Below are positions 34,988 through 46,074 of a DNA stretch of 64,000 nt, piece by piece. The notes beneath the pieces are model-generated. The model worked only from the letters and a program-made list of their open reading frames with translations, ran no database searches and was not told where the DNA came from. The first letter of the stretch is position 1. Each line of letters opens with the position of its first letter. Origin of the DNA: Warburgia ugandensis. Its lineage: Eukaryota > Streptophyta > Magnoliopsida > Canellales > Canellaceae. The stretch covers positions 29,418,449-29,482,448 of the forward strand of contig CP141136.1 of the NCBI GenBank assembly GCA_035236585.1, in the 5' to 3' direction. Made by a program: the position numbers and the translations under genes.

Positions 34988-35686
34988 TAATAAGTACTCA
35001 ATTTTATATATAAAAAAAGTACCCAATTAGCAATCCATATGTCATAAATTATAGGCATTGTCCTAGGGTTTTTTTTAAAACTTCATGACACATGCATTTA
35101 TGAGCTAATAATTCAAAGTTTGATATTTTGTAGGTTTAGAAGCTCTAAGTATGTGAATTTTCATAATTTTTTAAGAATTAATTAGGATTTTTTTTATCTT
35201 TTGTAGGGATTGAGAGTATGATTTAGTAGCCAAGATCGCATAAGATGAGAATCAAGGATACAGATCAACTTAGAGAGGTAGGACCAAAATTTCAAAGATT
35301 AAGAAAGGGTTAAGACCATTCCAAGGTAAGCAATTGGAAGAATCAAAGGTGATTAGAATGGGCCCATGCAAAAAAACCATGTGATTTCACCACCTAAGCT
35401 ACATGATCCATGCTATGAGAGGACAAGCCATGCAAGCCATGAAGCTAAGGGATTAAGCCACTCAAGTACTGAAGTAAGAAGCCATCAAAGTGAGCCATGA
35501 AGCCACTTAAGCTGAGGACACATGGAAGCACATGATTGGAGATGAATTACATGCAATATTTGATGCAAAAAATATGATTTCCCACGAGATAATTAAAAGG
35601 AATTAGGTGGTGATTATAGTAGGGGAAGATATACATGCAAGGTGGACTAATAATATAGTAGATTCCCATCATTACATCTCCCTTTG

Positions 35687-35718
<32 letters not shown>

Positions 35719-37411
35719 CCTCCCCAATATGTTAAAATTGGAAAGGAGAATCATGCATGTTCCATGCATGATCCCCTTCTAAGACTCCATGTTTCATACC
35801 TCTTTCAACCTTCTAATGTTTTCTCCATTATATCCTCATCCCACTCCATCTTTTCCTAAGTGTTCAACATTTTATATCCATGTTCCTAAAGCGTTCCATG
35901 ATCTCTTCCAATCTCCCATGATATTCCATGTTTTATTTCATCCTTAGTTTCCAAACGAATTCCACTTTCTAATTCTTACCCAATTTCATCTCTCTTTCGA
36001 AGTTCCCATTCCATCCAAGTCTTCCCCATGTCCCACCTTCCTTTCCTAAGCTTTCACATCCCATTCCTATAGTGGATCCATGGTTTTTCCCCTCCTTGGC
36101 TTCCCACATCTTTGCACTTTCTAAATTAAGCTCCACATCCTATTTCCATGGTTATCCTATCCTCCAATACTTATCTTTTTCTTTCCTCTTTCATTAGGAT
36201 AGCATCGTAGCAAAATTGGAAGTGCACCAAATCTATATAAGACCCAAGGGATTCCAGGTCAAAGACATGAAGGGTGGTGACACCTCTTTTCCTACAAATG
36301 TGGCACCTCCACTTGGATTCATCTCTAAGGTTTTGACGCAATATTCCTTGGCTGCACTTTTTGGATGCTCCATGCCTTCCCCATTACAACTTCATAACAT
36401 CTTCTTCTTCTAGTTTCCAAGAATTTCTAGGTTTGATTTTCATGCTCTGCCTTCTTTTATCTGTTGCCTTGCTTTGCTTCTTAGTTCCATGTGCATAAAT
36501 CTTGGTATTTTCCTTAATTAATTATCTTAAGGTTGCTGTTTAGTTCTGTTTGATCCAAGGCTAGCTATCCCTTGTAGTGACAGCCAAGAGATAGTAGCCT
36601 TTGAATCATCCTTATTTTCTTTTTCGTGCTTGCATTATTTCGGCCTTTGCTTTAGATCATCCTTGCTACCCATCTCTCTTTCACTCTTTCTTTTGGGTTT
36701 CATACTCATGCTATCTTGGATTGGATTTTGATCATTGGATTGTTTGAAGATTGAATATTAAACTCTTATTTTATACTTTAAATGTTGCGATACTTTTTCA
36801 TTATAATTTTCAATTTGAATATCTAATGTATGTAGTGAAACATGCTTGTAATTTTTCCAATGCAACAAAATATGTTGCTCTTAGCATTATGAACATCTTT
36901 CTTGCTTGATTGCAACAATTAACTTCCATTTAATTTTGCATTTCCTACTTCCATGTGCACATTTATTGCTTAGTTTTGTTGATGCCTTATTAATATTTCA
37001 TGTGTACAATTCCAAATACCATGAGCACCATGCCTACTTGCCATTATATGTTTCATATGCACTCTTTTGATTTTGTTCCTTTAGATTGAATGTTTTGGTT
37101 GCATTATTTCAGTTTAGATCTCCTTATTTAAGTTAAGTGCCTTATGATTAGTTTTATCAAGTGTCTAAGTTTAGGAAGTTTTATTTTTAGAAATTTTCCT
37201 TAGTTAAGTTTCTAATTCCATGCATGTTCCTAATTCCATGTGTTTTTAATTTCTAAGTAGTTCAAAATACAATCTTTCTTTGGTTAGAATAACGAATCTA
37301 AGCAAGTTCCAACTATATGCAAGTTTGTAAGATTCCTCACGGTATCGACCTCACTTGCATACATTTACTAGTTTGATTCATGCACTTGCGAGTAATGTAA
37401 AACATGCACTA
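34988..37411 (+). repeat. 3' LTR of element B
   Basis: It starts TAATAAGTACTC directly after the purine tract and ends ACATGCACTA before the ATGAT duplication. A TATA box CTATATAAG lies at 36233-36241. A CT-rich microsatellite at 35690-35720 is absent in this form from the 5' copy. Short frames in it are not genes. Confidence 0.9.
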
Positions 37412-37416
37412 ATGAT
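37412..37416 (+). repeat. Target-site duplication ATGAT, right copy (left copy 24695-24699)
   Basis: This is an exact 5-bp match to the bases before the 5' LTR of element B. Confidence 0.88.
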
Positions 37417-37615
37417 AAAAGAAAAGTTATCCAATAAAAAAAGAAAATGTTCAATCTTATGGTATGAAAAGAAGTTGTGAATACACTAGTAGAAGACCTT
37501 TACATATCTTCCAGACAACATTTGTTTATCTTTATACCATTCTTTTCATAACCTTGTCCTAAACCTATGTTTTGTCCTAATAGAAGTACTAACTTGATCT
37601 TAGGAGGAATCTAAT
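37417..37615 (+). other. Element A, block 3: 3' untranslated region continues
   Basis: AAAAGAAAAGTTATCC continues the text broken at 24694. AGTAGAAGACC...TTTATACC...CCTAAACCTATGTTTTGTCC matches the 3' region of the TR-GAG element (reverse of about 1261-1400). The homology stops at about 37615. A's 3' LTR is not found. Confidence 0.65.
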
Positions 37616-37639
37616 TTAGATATGGTTATGGATGAATAG

Positions 37640-37875
37640 GGATATTGATATAGTATAATATTCCTAATAGTTCTTGTTCATTTGCAACAAAATATTTTCT
37701 TTGTGCGTTGGTAAAAAAGAAACATGTTTTTTTGGAGAGAGATACTATTTCACCAATCGAGTCACAAGTATCTGACATATTCATATCTAATAATTTTCCA
37801 CAAAGTGGTGACGAAACGTATAACTTGTACAAATCTTTCCATTTTCCAATTCGATCTGATCCATTCGTTCATAGA
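37640..37875 (+). pseudogene. ycf2: Nuclear copy of a plastid ycf2 fragment
   Basis: Plus-strand translation gives [11 protein letters not shown], then, after a one-base frameshift, [15 protein letters not shown], then [18 protein letters not shown] and [10 protein letters not shown]. These are consecutive pieces of the plastid protein Ycf2, an essential AAA-ATPase-like protein of the import motor. The similarity starts near 37655 and stops near 37870, covering only about 75 of more than 2000 residues. The frameshift and short length show a non-functional nuclear insertion. It lies between the end of element A and a Tat element's 3' end. Confidence 0.88.
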
Positions 37876-38358
37876 GCTATTTAAAACTTTCTTAATGACA
37901 TCTTTTTGAGTCTCAAAATTATCTTAGGAGATTTGACGTCGAAACATACAATTGGATGGTAATTTAGGTTGTAATTTCCTTACACACTAATAATTATATA
38001 TAGAAGCTCTATCACACACTCACATTTTGAGGTTTGATGAACTAATGGGATAACTTAAGCATAATAGTAGGATTTTGTATATTTGATTATTTCTATTAGC
38101 ATGCTAAAGTTAAGAGTTAATATAAGTTGAATGTAAGAAAATTGTCTAAGCAAATGAAGGACTTTCATAAGGTTTTTGAAAATGTTTATGGGTATCATTT
38201 CTAGAAACCCTTACGACACTACAACTTGTCAACTAGGGGTAACATAGGGGTTCAAAGACTTTTAGCATATGCTGGTGCATTTGAAAGTGGTTATGATTTT
38301 TTATATTTTCAATTTTGTAATTTTTCTCGAGGACTAGCAAAATCATTTTGGGGGTATT
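37876..38358 (+). other. Tat-type element 3' end with polypurine tract; upstream part unassigned
   Basis: CTCGAGGACTAGCAAAATC (38327-38345) followed by TTTTGGGGGTAT is the characteristic 3' end of Tat elements, directly before the LTR start TGATATATG at 38359. Between 37876 and about 38300 I see AT-rich DNA without recognisable coding sequence. Confidence 0.65.
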
Positions 38359-38775
38359 TGATATATGTAGAAATATTGCACATATATATATCCATATATT
38401 TAGGAGGTTTTAGTCCCAAAAATCAATTAATGTAACTAATTAGGGTTAATTCTATTATTTTGCAAGTCTAATGTAAAAATGAATAAAATGCATAAAATTA
38501 TCAACTTTACACGTGAAAGAGTAATTTCACCTTCTAAGCTACATCATGGTTTATACATACCAAAAATAAAGTCATAGAGGTTCAGAATAATCATTGGGTG
38601 TCGCTATTAAAGTCAAAGTAGTTAGAAACCTCATGCACAACTGCTCAAATGAGGGTGAAAAGGTGGCAAACTCTCAATGCATGAATGCATACCCTTAGGA
38701 ACCTTATAGGAGAAGTTCAAAAATAAAAGAAGAATGAGACCTACGTAAAGATTTTTTTCTTATTTTCTCTCTCCT

Positions 38776-39270
38776 TGTAACAGGCCGAGGGCCCCACACA
38801 CAACAATATTGTCTGCTTTGGAGACTGGGGCCCATATCACCCAACCCCTACATGGCTTTGTTCTTCCCTTACAGGAAAAGCCCTTGTTGTATGGGAAGTC
38901 CTCCTAACTCTTATCAATAGCCCAATAACTTTCTCCCTAGCGATGTGGGACTAACTCTTAGTGCTGCAAGCTGCTCGCTTAATGGTGCCCCACCCACCTT
39001 AGGGAACATGTGTCCCTGCGTGTTGGCGGCCACATGTACTTGAGAACCACGTGCCGACTAGCCTATACACTGGGTCAGGGTTGGCTTTGATACCACTGTA
39101 ACACCCCGAGAGCCCCACACACAACAATATTGTCCACTTTGGAGACTAGGTCCCATATCACCCAGCCCCTGCATGACTTTGTTTTTCCCTTGCAGGAAAA
39201 GGCCTTGTTGTATGGGAAGCCCTCCTAACTCTTATCAACAGCCCAGTAACTTTCTCCTTAGCAATGTAGG
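38776..39270 (-). mobile_element. TRIM (terminal-repeat retrotransposon in miniature)
   Basis: Two direct repeats of about 175 bp (38776-38953 and 39097-39270) both begin TGTAACA...CCGAG on the plus strand. They contain CCCACACACAACAATATTGT and share 85-90% of positions by eye. They flank only 143 bp. At the internal right edge GGCTTTGATACCA (39083-39095) matches the 3' end of tRNA-iMet with one change, placing a primer site next to the right repeat, so the element reads on the minus strand. It has no coding capacity. The total of 495 bp is typical of TRIMs. No 5S motif as in Cassandra was found. Confidence 0.82.
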
Positions 39271-39594
39271 CCTTGTTATATGTGAGTTGTGGCACTTCAG
39301 TTTTGGTAACATGGTGATTTACTTATGCTAAAGATGTAAACAAATGATTAACTCTTGGATGAGAGCGAATTATGTAAATTACATTATATGTGATTAGGAT
39401 ATGATGTAAGTATCGGATTCAGAATGGGTTGAAACATACATTGGTTTATATGTATGAACTGTTATCTGAGAAGATAACATGATATGAAATTGTTTATTGA
39501 CATTTGACTCTGAAATGATGATACCATGGAAGAGTCTTATGATACCATAGGAGGATACTATATGGGGATGTTTTTATAATTGTTGAGGAATGAC

Positions 39595-39746
39595 ATGGAA
39601 GGAATTTCGAGGATGAAATTTTCTATAAGGTGGGTAGGATGTAATATCCGTCATTTTAAATTCTAGAATATTTAATTTTGTAAATTATAAATAAAAGAAT
39701 ACTACTATATGTATTGGAAAAAGATTTAGAAAAATGGGGTGTCACA
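39595..39746 (+). repeat. Chromovirus 3' end and internally deleted LTR
   Basis: TTTCGAGGATGAAATTTTC and AAGGTGGGTAGGA form a chromovirus polypurine region. They are followed by TGTAATATCCGTCA (39640) and, only about 100 bp later, GGGGTGTCACA (39746), which are the start and end of a Tekay-type LTR. The LTR body of 2-3 kb is missing. The sequence 39271-39594 is AT-rich and may belong to the same element. Confidence 0.65.
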
Positions 39747-40605
39747 CTCCTACTCAATGAAAAGAAAGAAGGCCAACCAATGATTAAAAGTTTTAACCAT
39801 CCAAGGGTGGTAAGGTCTACTTGGTCTCACATGAAGACATGAAGAAACCTCTAAGGAATCAAGGTAATTCATTCTAGGGCAATCCAACCCAATGGCAGAG
39901 AGAAATTGAAACTTATAGAATATTTACATAGATAGATCCCATCCATTCAAGTAAGGGTAAGCGTGATCAAAGGGCTAGGAATTAAGTAAAGGAAACAAAG
40001 AAATCATAGCCACGTTTTTCTTGTTGACAAGTCAACCCAAAACCTTGAGGAAGATCTCAACCACCCATCTTCATCCAATGGTCCATGCATTTTAGTGTTT
40101 TTATAAACAAAACAAATACACCCACGTGGATTTCAAGCGCCTTCCCCCCTCCTCCCCTCCCCCCTTCAGGACTTTCTAATTCTAAATCCCACTTGATTGC
40201 CTCACTTCCTTTCCATTTCTTTCTATTTTCTTACCATATATTTCCCTTTCCACTTATTCCTTATCTTCCCATTAAGTTATTTCATTTTCTTTTCACCTTA
40301 CCATCTTCCAGTTTCCACTTGAATATCCCACATGAAAAAGACATCTTCCCCCCTCTCAATCCACTTACTAATTCCCACCAGACTTCCCTTCTTACCTCTT
40401 AAGCTACCTCTTTCCCCTTCCTTACTTATTACCTTTATTTCCTTATATATCTTTTCCTATTTATTTTTATTTTCATCTTATTTCATTTATTTTCAATTCC
40501 ACTATACAAATATGAAAATTTTGCCCCCTACCAAATCTAGCCCTCCATTCATTCTAATTAAGTGGTTTAATCTCAATCATTTACTCTTGACTTCAACTTC
40601 AAAAA

Positions 40606-40616
40606 TATATAAATAG
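40606..40616 (+). promoter_or_regulatory. TATA box of the Tat LTR
   Basis: TATATAAATAG is followed 30-35 bases later by a C/T-rich start region (GGATCTCTCAACTTTCC), a good match to a plant core promoter within U3/R. Confidence 0.65.
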
Positions 40617-41632
40617 AGGTGCTATGAATGAGTTTAGGATCTCTCAACTTTCCTTAAAGTTAAGGCTAAAGTTAGAAGAAACAAAGGGAGGAATATCACT
40701 CTCACCCAGTTCTCTACAAGCATCAATGTTCAAATCCTGTGGGGATAATAGGATCTAAACCTATTCCAATTCCTTGCTTGCCTATTTTCTTTTTCTTTCA
40801 CTTGTTCTTCTATCTCTTCTATTCACCTTCTTCTAGCATGAATTCACTTAGGATTTTGTTAAATAGCTTATGCATAGTATCCATGTCCCATTAGTTTGCA
40901 TGCATACTTTAGTTTTAGAAAGTCCTTAGTTTTCCTTGCAATTTTCTCCTTTTTCCTTACTTTGTAGTTCATGTATAGCATATTAGTTTTTGTTATCTTA
41001 GATTAGTATATGTGCATCTCCATGTTTTCCTTTCCATTAATCTAGTTTTACATCCATTTAGGACTTGGAAGTTAAACACATTCCATTCAATTTGAATGGG
41101 TGAATTTTTTTATTTACATGCATGGCACACTTAGTTGCATTAGTTGTAGTTTGTTTTAGTTAATTCTGTTTTCTTAAGGTATGTTTTACTTATCAGTTTG
41201 TGTTTGTAGCATAGTTCATTTATTATCTTTACTTTCCATGATTTAAACAATTTCTTAATATAGAAGTTAGATAGTTTCTAATTTTAGAGCTCATGTTTAA
41301 TTCTTAGATCTTTCCTTTTTAGCTTTTAGTATCTTTCCATACATCTTAGGATTACTTTAGTACCATTTTAGAAACTAGTTGCATGATAGATTCTTGGAAT
41401 AGCACTTTCCTAGTTTAAAAGAATGCACTTTTCTAATTTATAGACTTATGTTTAGCTTAGTTTGACTTTCTAATTTCCCTTGAATATTCTAGGATTAGTT
41501 TAGAAACCTCATATGTGTTAGTTTTTTAGATGTAGAATGTATTACCACTTTCTAATTCCACGCATAACATTTTAGTTGCATAGCATCATAGTCAAATAGT
41601 TGTACACATTATCACTTTCTATTTTTAAATCT

Positions 41633-41634
<2 letters not shown>

Positions 41635-41709
<75 letters not shown>
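41635..41709. repeat. (CA)n microsatellite, about 75 bp
   Basis: This is an uninterrupted CA run within the presumed R-U5 part of the Tat LTR. Confidence 0.97.
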
Positions 41710-41713
<4 letters not shown>

Positions 41714-43061
41714 TTAATTTTCACACATGGTAAATTTCCATGCTAGGATTTCATTCATCATTATCTCTTCCATCTCTCACTCTAACTTCCTTTCACTTAC
41801 ATACCCTCTTAGTATTTTTCTATTTACATGCTACACATACCCACATCCTAAATTTAAATACCATGCGTAAGTCATGATAGTTAGTTTATGCTTCATTTTT
41901 CTCTCTTCTTTCTAATTTCTTTTTATAGAGTATGAATAATCTTTATTTGACATTAAGGAAACTTTCTAATTCCTTAGTAAGTTGAGGAAACATCCAAATC
42001 TATCCATAAAGAAACCTAGATTCCTAGCTAAGGGCTTCGTATTGAAGGGAAGACTTATACCATGTACCTATTTCTTGCTTCATCTCCTAAGGTTGAAATT
42101 GGTGAGTTCTAAACCAAGGAACACTATCTCTTCTTTCTTTTCCTTTTGTTCTATTTCATGTTTAAGTTAGGAAGCCTCTTCTAAGGCTAAACCTAGCTTA
42201 AAGATGAATGACCTCTTACCTCGTCTCTTTCTAAGTCCTTGAAGCTACCTGCTTTTTGTAGTTTCTAGCTTAAGAAAAATGTCATAACTTTTTCCATTTC
42301 CATTTCCATTATGTTCTTTCTTTCATGGGGTGGTGATTGTTTAGGAAAGGTGTTAGGCTTCCATGTTCTTGGCTACTCTAACACTTCATTCGTAAGGATT
42401 ATTGGATGGGATTTGTTTTGGTTTATAGCATGTCGATGTAAAAATGAGAAAAGCTTAGTGGTAACTTTAGTGTATTTGCGTTGAAGAGAAGTGTATGGAC
42501 TCCTATTGAGTGACACAACATAAAGGCGCTCCAAAGGAATTCAATCTTGGCTTTGAAGGACTTTTACTTGCTTTCTTTGTTTTCTTTCTTTTTTGTTATG
42601 TAACAAATCCTTATAATTTTTTCCGTTAATGAAATAGTTCTTTTCCTTTCTTAGTTACTTTTCTCCTTACTTTAATTCGTAGTTAGAGTTTAGAAAGTTT
42701 CCTTGTGTTAGTTCCTTGCTTCTTTATTTAGATGGTTCTTAGTTTTCTAAATAGCTTTCTTTCTTAATTAGGGTTTATGTTCAATTGCTTAGTTTAGTTG
42801 TTTATCTTAACGGTTACTTATTAGATTAGTTGTTTCCTTCTTAGTTAGTTACTTGTTTCTTTCCTTTATATCTTTACTTTCCTTGTTTACTATTTTTAGT
42901 TAGAAAATGTCCTTCTTTTGAGTGCTTGGCTATGTTAAAGTAAGATAACCTAAATTCTAATTAACTCTATTTATTAAATAGTCTTCATGGGATCGACCCG
43001 TATTTCTTGATTCTATAATCTAATAGACCTATGTACTTGTGATAATTATTAAGATACATCA

Positions 43062-44075
43062 CTATTTAATCATTTGAAACAATAATTGGAAAGATTTGTA
43101 ACAATGTGCACATTTGGAAAAATTTTAAAAGAAATGGAGAAGGGTTTTGCAAATTTTTGTGTGACAGCTATCCAAATTACATAAGTCTTTCTATTTATTT
43201 TTCTTACTTCTGGACCCTATTAAGACATAATTAGGGGTTTATTTGGATTTACTTGATACGTTGAGAAAGAGTATTTGTTTGGACTCCGTCTTTGAGAAGT
43301 ACTTAAGTGAGGCCCTCGTTGAGTCTTCACGTTAAAGAGGTTTCAGGACTTCTGTCTTAGATTTATTTGGACCAATGTTAGATCAATACTGGGTACTTGT
43401 TTGGATGTAGGTACTATGAACCTCATGTGAACAGTGGGATAGTGATCTCATCTAGCCCATATGTTAGTGGATACTACTCCAATTGATGTGTTTGATGCAC
43501 AAACTATTGTTTTGAGATTTGAGACATAGTTGATATTGGTATCTGTTTTGAATATGGATATGAATTTGAAAGGCATTTGTTATTTGATGTTAAATTTATC
43601 AGTAATAATTAATAAGAAAATATTGTATCTTATATACGACTTTATATTAGATTAATTGAAAATCTTTAAAAGGAAATGAAGAAGTTAATCGTGATAATAA
43701 TAAAAAAGAAAAAGTAAGACACACATATAGTTATTGTGAATGCAAATTTGTTGAGATATATTTCATATCTCATATTACAGACAGTCCTGTAGAGAAAAGA
43801 AGATTGCAACAAGGAAATAGCAATGGAAAAGAAGATAGCTTATTGTTGAAAAAATTGTCAATGTTCCTTAATTATTGTCATTGAACATAATGGAATTTGG
43901 TATTTAAGGAAAACACTAATGTTTTAAATAAACTTTAAATTTTTATGAAAATTTATGTGAAACTTTTTATTGCTATAGTATTACTATTTATGTTTGTATG
44001 AGATATGTTGTTTATATCTTGGTTGAAGCCTTAAATCAATCACATCTCTAATTCCACAATAAATGCTTATGCATT
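43062..44075. other. Unassigned AT-rich stretch
   Basis: This is about 1 kb between the Tat LTR end and the chromovirus integrase remnant. No coding frame, terminal repeat or family motif was recognised. It may be the internal sequence of the chromovirus that follows, beyond recognition, or host DNA. Confidence 0.4.
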
Positions 44076-44079
44076 CCAG

Positions 44080-44563
44080 GGGCATGACACAAGAGTCACA
44101 AAGACTTGGAGTCTTGAGGTTAGTGACCATGTGTTTCTAAAAGTTTCCTCGACCAAATGAGACACGAGGTTTGGAGTGAAAGGGAAGATGAGTCATCAAT
44201 TTATCGGCCCTTTTGAGATTCTAGACAAGATTGGTTCAATAGCATACCGGTTAAAATATTACAGTAGTTATTCAAATATCAAAATGTTTTTCAAGTTGCA
44301 ATGGTATGGAGGTATATACCAGATCCTTCACATGTGCTGGATCAAGTGGTGACCAAGCTATAACTTCATTTGACATTTGAGATAGAAAAGAATGAAAGCT
44401 TAGAAACAAGGAGATTCCTTTGGTTAAGGTTCTTTGGCAATGATATTTAATTAAAGAGCTAACATGGGAACTATTATATGAAATTGAGAGAGAAGTACCA
44501 TGATTATTTGTAATTGAAGGTTAGAATAATTTTGAGGATAAAATTCCTAAAAGGGGGCAATAA
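44080..44563 (+). pseudogene. Integrase C-terminus / chromodomain remnant of a second chromovirus
   Basis: VSDHVFLKVSSTK (near 44125), KGKMSHQFIGPFEILDKIGS and IAYRL mark the integrase C-terminal GPF/Y region. The chromodomain follows in broken frames (YVPDPSHVLDQVV-like text near 44310-44350, then KEIPLVKVLW and TWELxxEIER near 44405-44490). AATTTTGAGGATAAAATTCC and the purine tract AAAAGGGGGCAATAA (44549-44563) lead directly into the LTR. It is on the opposite strand to the first Tekay element. Confidence 0.8.
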
Positions 44564-46030
44564 TGTAATAAGCCTAAATTTTGTGTCCATTTTACCCTTA
44601 ATGAAAATCTAGAGCTTATCCAAAATGTAGCAATAATTTGACAATGAGTCCTCTATGGATTGATAGAGCTCAGAGAGAGCTATGACATGACACTAAGCTA
44701 ATTAAATCCAACAATAGAGATTTATGTAGTGAGAAATTAATATTTTTCTTTGATAATGACATCCCTTTCTAAAATTAATAATTGGAATGTAGTATTAGTG
44801 GGAGCCATATAATTACTAAGGCTTGGTAACCAAATTGACCAAGAAAAAGTTAAACATCACTGAATTTAGCAGGTGACATCTCTAACTAGATGTGTTAAGT
44901 GAAATTAGGAAAGTTGACCATGGTCGAACATGTTTAACATAGAATTAGGAAATACAATAGTATGAACATGATTGAATTTAGCAGGTGACGTCTCTAACTA
45001 GATATTTGAAGTGAAATTAGGAAAGTTGACCATGACCAAACATGTTTAACATAGAATTAGGAAATATAATAGTATAGAAACTATTTTTTGAATAAAATAG
45101 GAAGGAATTAGAATATCAAGATGAATGATGAAAAGATTACATTGATTGTGCAAAACTTTAGAATGTTAATTAGTTTATGACTAATAAAAGGTGTTTCTTG
45201 TCTAAGTTCATGCATGATCAAAGATGCTTTTTTAAGTAGGACATATGCTTCATTGAGAAGTTTTATTTTACGTGATTCCATGTTGTTATATGATCATTTT
45301 TAGCATACTCTTATACCCTATAGAAGAAGTTTATAGATGATATTTATGCTAAGATTTAGGAAATTATTTAGCATGTTTTCCATACCATGTTAATAACATT
45401 TTTTTGCATGAATTCATGACTAGTTATATATTGTTATTTTGCATGGTTTTTATGAATGTTAGAAACATAATACATAATGGATTTATACTAATGAATTTTA
45501 GTTTGTTTGAGAGTATATTCAAACATTACTTTTAGCAGGCTATTAGCGTTCCATGATTATATCTAATAGTACATGGTTTAGTGTATTCATGCTTTTATTT
45601 TCTAGCATGGAATTAAGTATCCATTCTATTTTATTTTAACTAAGTAGCTCTTGACCATACATTTTATTTAAGGGATAAAAGAGGCTCATAATGCCTAGAT
45701 TTTAGCACGTTGAAAGTGATTATGTATTTAACATGTTTTTTCCATTGTTTTTTAGTGACTTACTATTTTGGAGTGCCCATATATTTTCTAAAATTTATGT
45801 TGATCCATTTGGAATATATGAAGTTGACTTTTTTGAGTCTGTTATATGCGCATGAAAATTTATAATTTTAGCATGTCAATTTAAAATAATTTAATGTTCT
45901 TTTTAGATTTTTTTTGGACTAAAAATCATCCAATATTGACCATGAAAAATCATCCAGATTTGATAATCTCAAAAAATTTTGACTCTTAAAAAATGACAAG
46001 TGTTAAGTCATGAGTTGATGCTATGAATAT
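44564..46030 (+). repeat. 3' LTR of the second chromovirus, part before the CACTA insertion
   Basis: It starts TGTAATAAGCCTAAATTTTG directly after the purine tract and runs until the CACTA terminus. The remainder presumably resumes at about 63750 and leaves the window. It contains an exact-length 112-bp tandem duplication (44861-45080). Its other end is not visible. Confidence 0.7.
44861..45080 (+). repeat. 112-bp tandem duplication in the chromovirus LTR
   Basis: TGAATTTAGCAGGTGAC starts each unit (44861 and 44973). Both continue through AAATTAGGAAAGTTGACCAT and CATGTTTAACATAGAATTAG. They differ at about ten positions. Confidence 0.88.
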
Positions 46031-46074
46031 CACTATTACTAAGAGTGGCTTATATGACGTTTAAAAAAGGGTAC

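Larger units (their letters stand above)
24700..37411 (+). mobile_element. Element B: full-length, decayed Athila/Tat-group retrotransposon
   Basis: Two LTRs of about 2.4 kb flank a leader, gag, protease, reverse transcriptase/RNase H, integrase, 3' region and polypurine tract, 12.7 kb in all, inserted in element A's 3' region. Identical 5-bp duplications ATGAT flank it (24695-24699 and 37412-37416), which fixes both ends. LTR divergence looks like about one position in eight to ten where sampled. No gene is intact. Confidence 0.9.
38359..43061 (+). repeat. Long LTR of a Tat-type retrotransposon (3' or solo), with nested insertions
   Basis: It begins TGATATATGTAG after a Tat-like purine tract and ends GATACATCA at 43061. 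The end carries the OTA U5 block GGGATCGACCCGTATTT (42989-43005) and a TACTTGTGAT-type tail. A TATA box lies at 40606-40616. No primer site follows, so it is a 3' or solo LTR. A TRIM (38776-39270) and chromovirus pieces (up to 39746) interrupt it. The LTR proper is about 3.7 kb. Frames such as 40085-40616 are C-rich low-complexity, not genes. Confidence 0.65.

Noticed and set aside
37626-37832. Minus-strand 68-codon frame as a gene
   Set aside because: It is the antisense shadow of the ycf2 fragment, which matches on the plus strand.
38776-39270. Cassandra element (TRIM with 5S rRNA promoter sequence)
   Set aside because: The repeats lack any 5S A-box/C-box-like core. Only the general TRIM layout fits.
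40085-40616. Two overlapping plus-strand frames of 105 and 94 codons
   Set aside because: They are C/T-rich low-complexity within the U3 of the Tat LTR, just upstream of its TATA box, with no family features.
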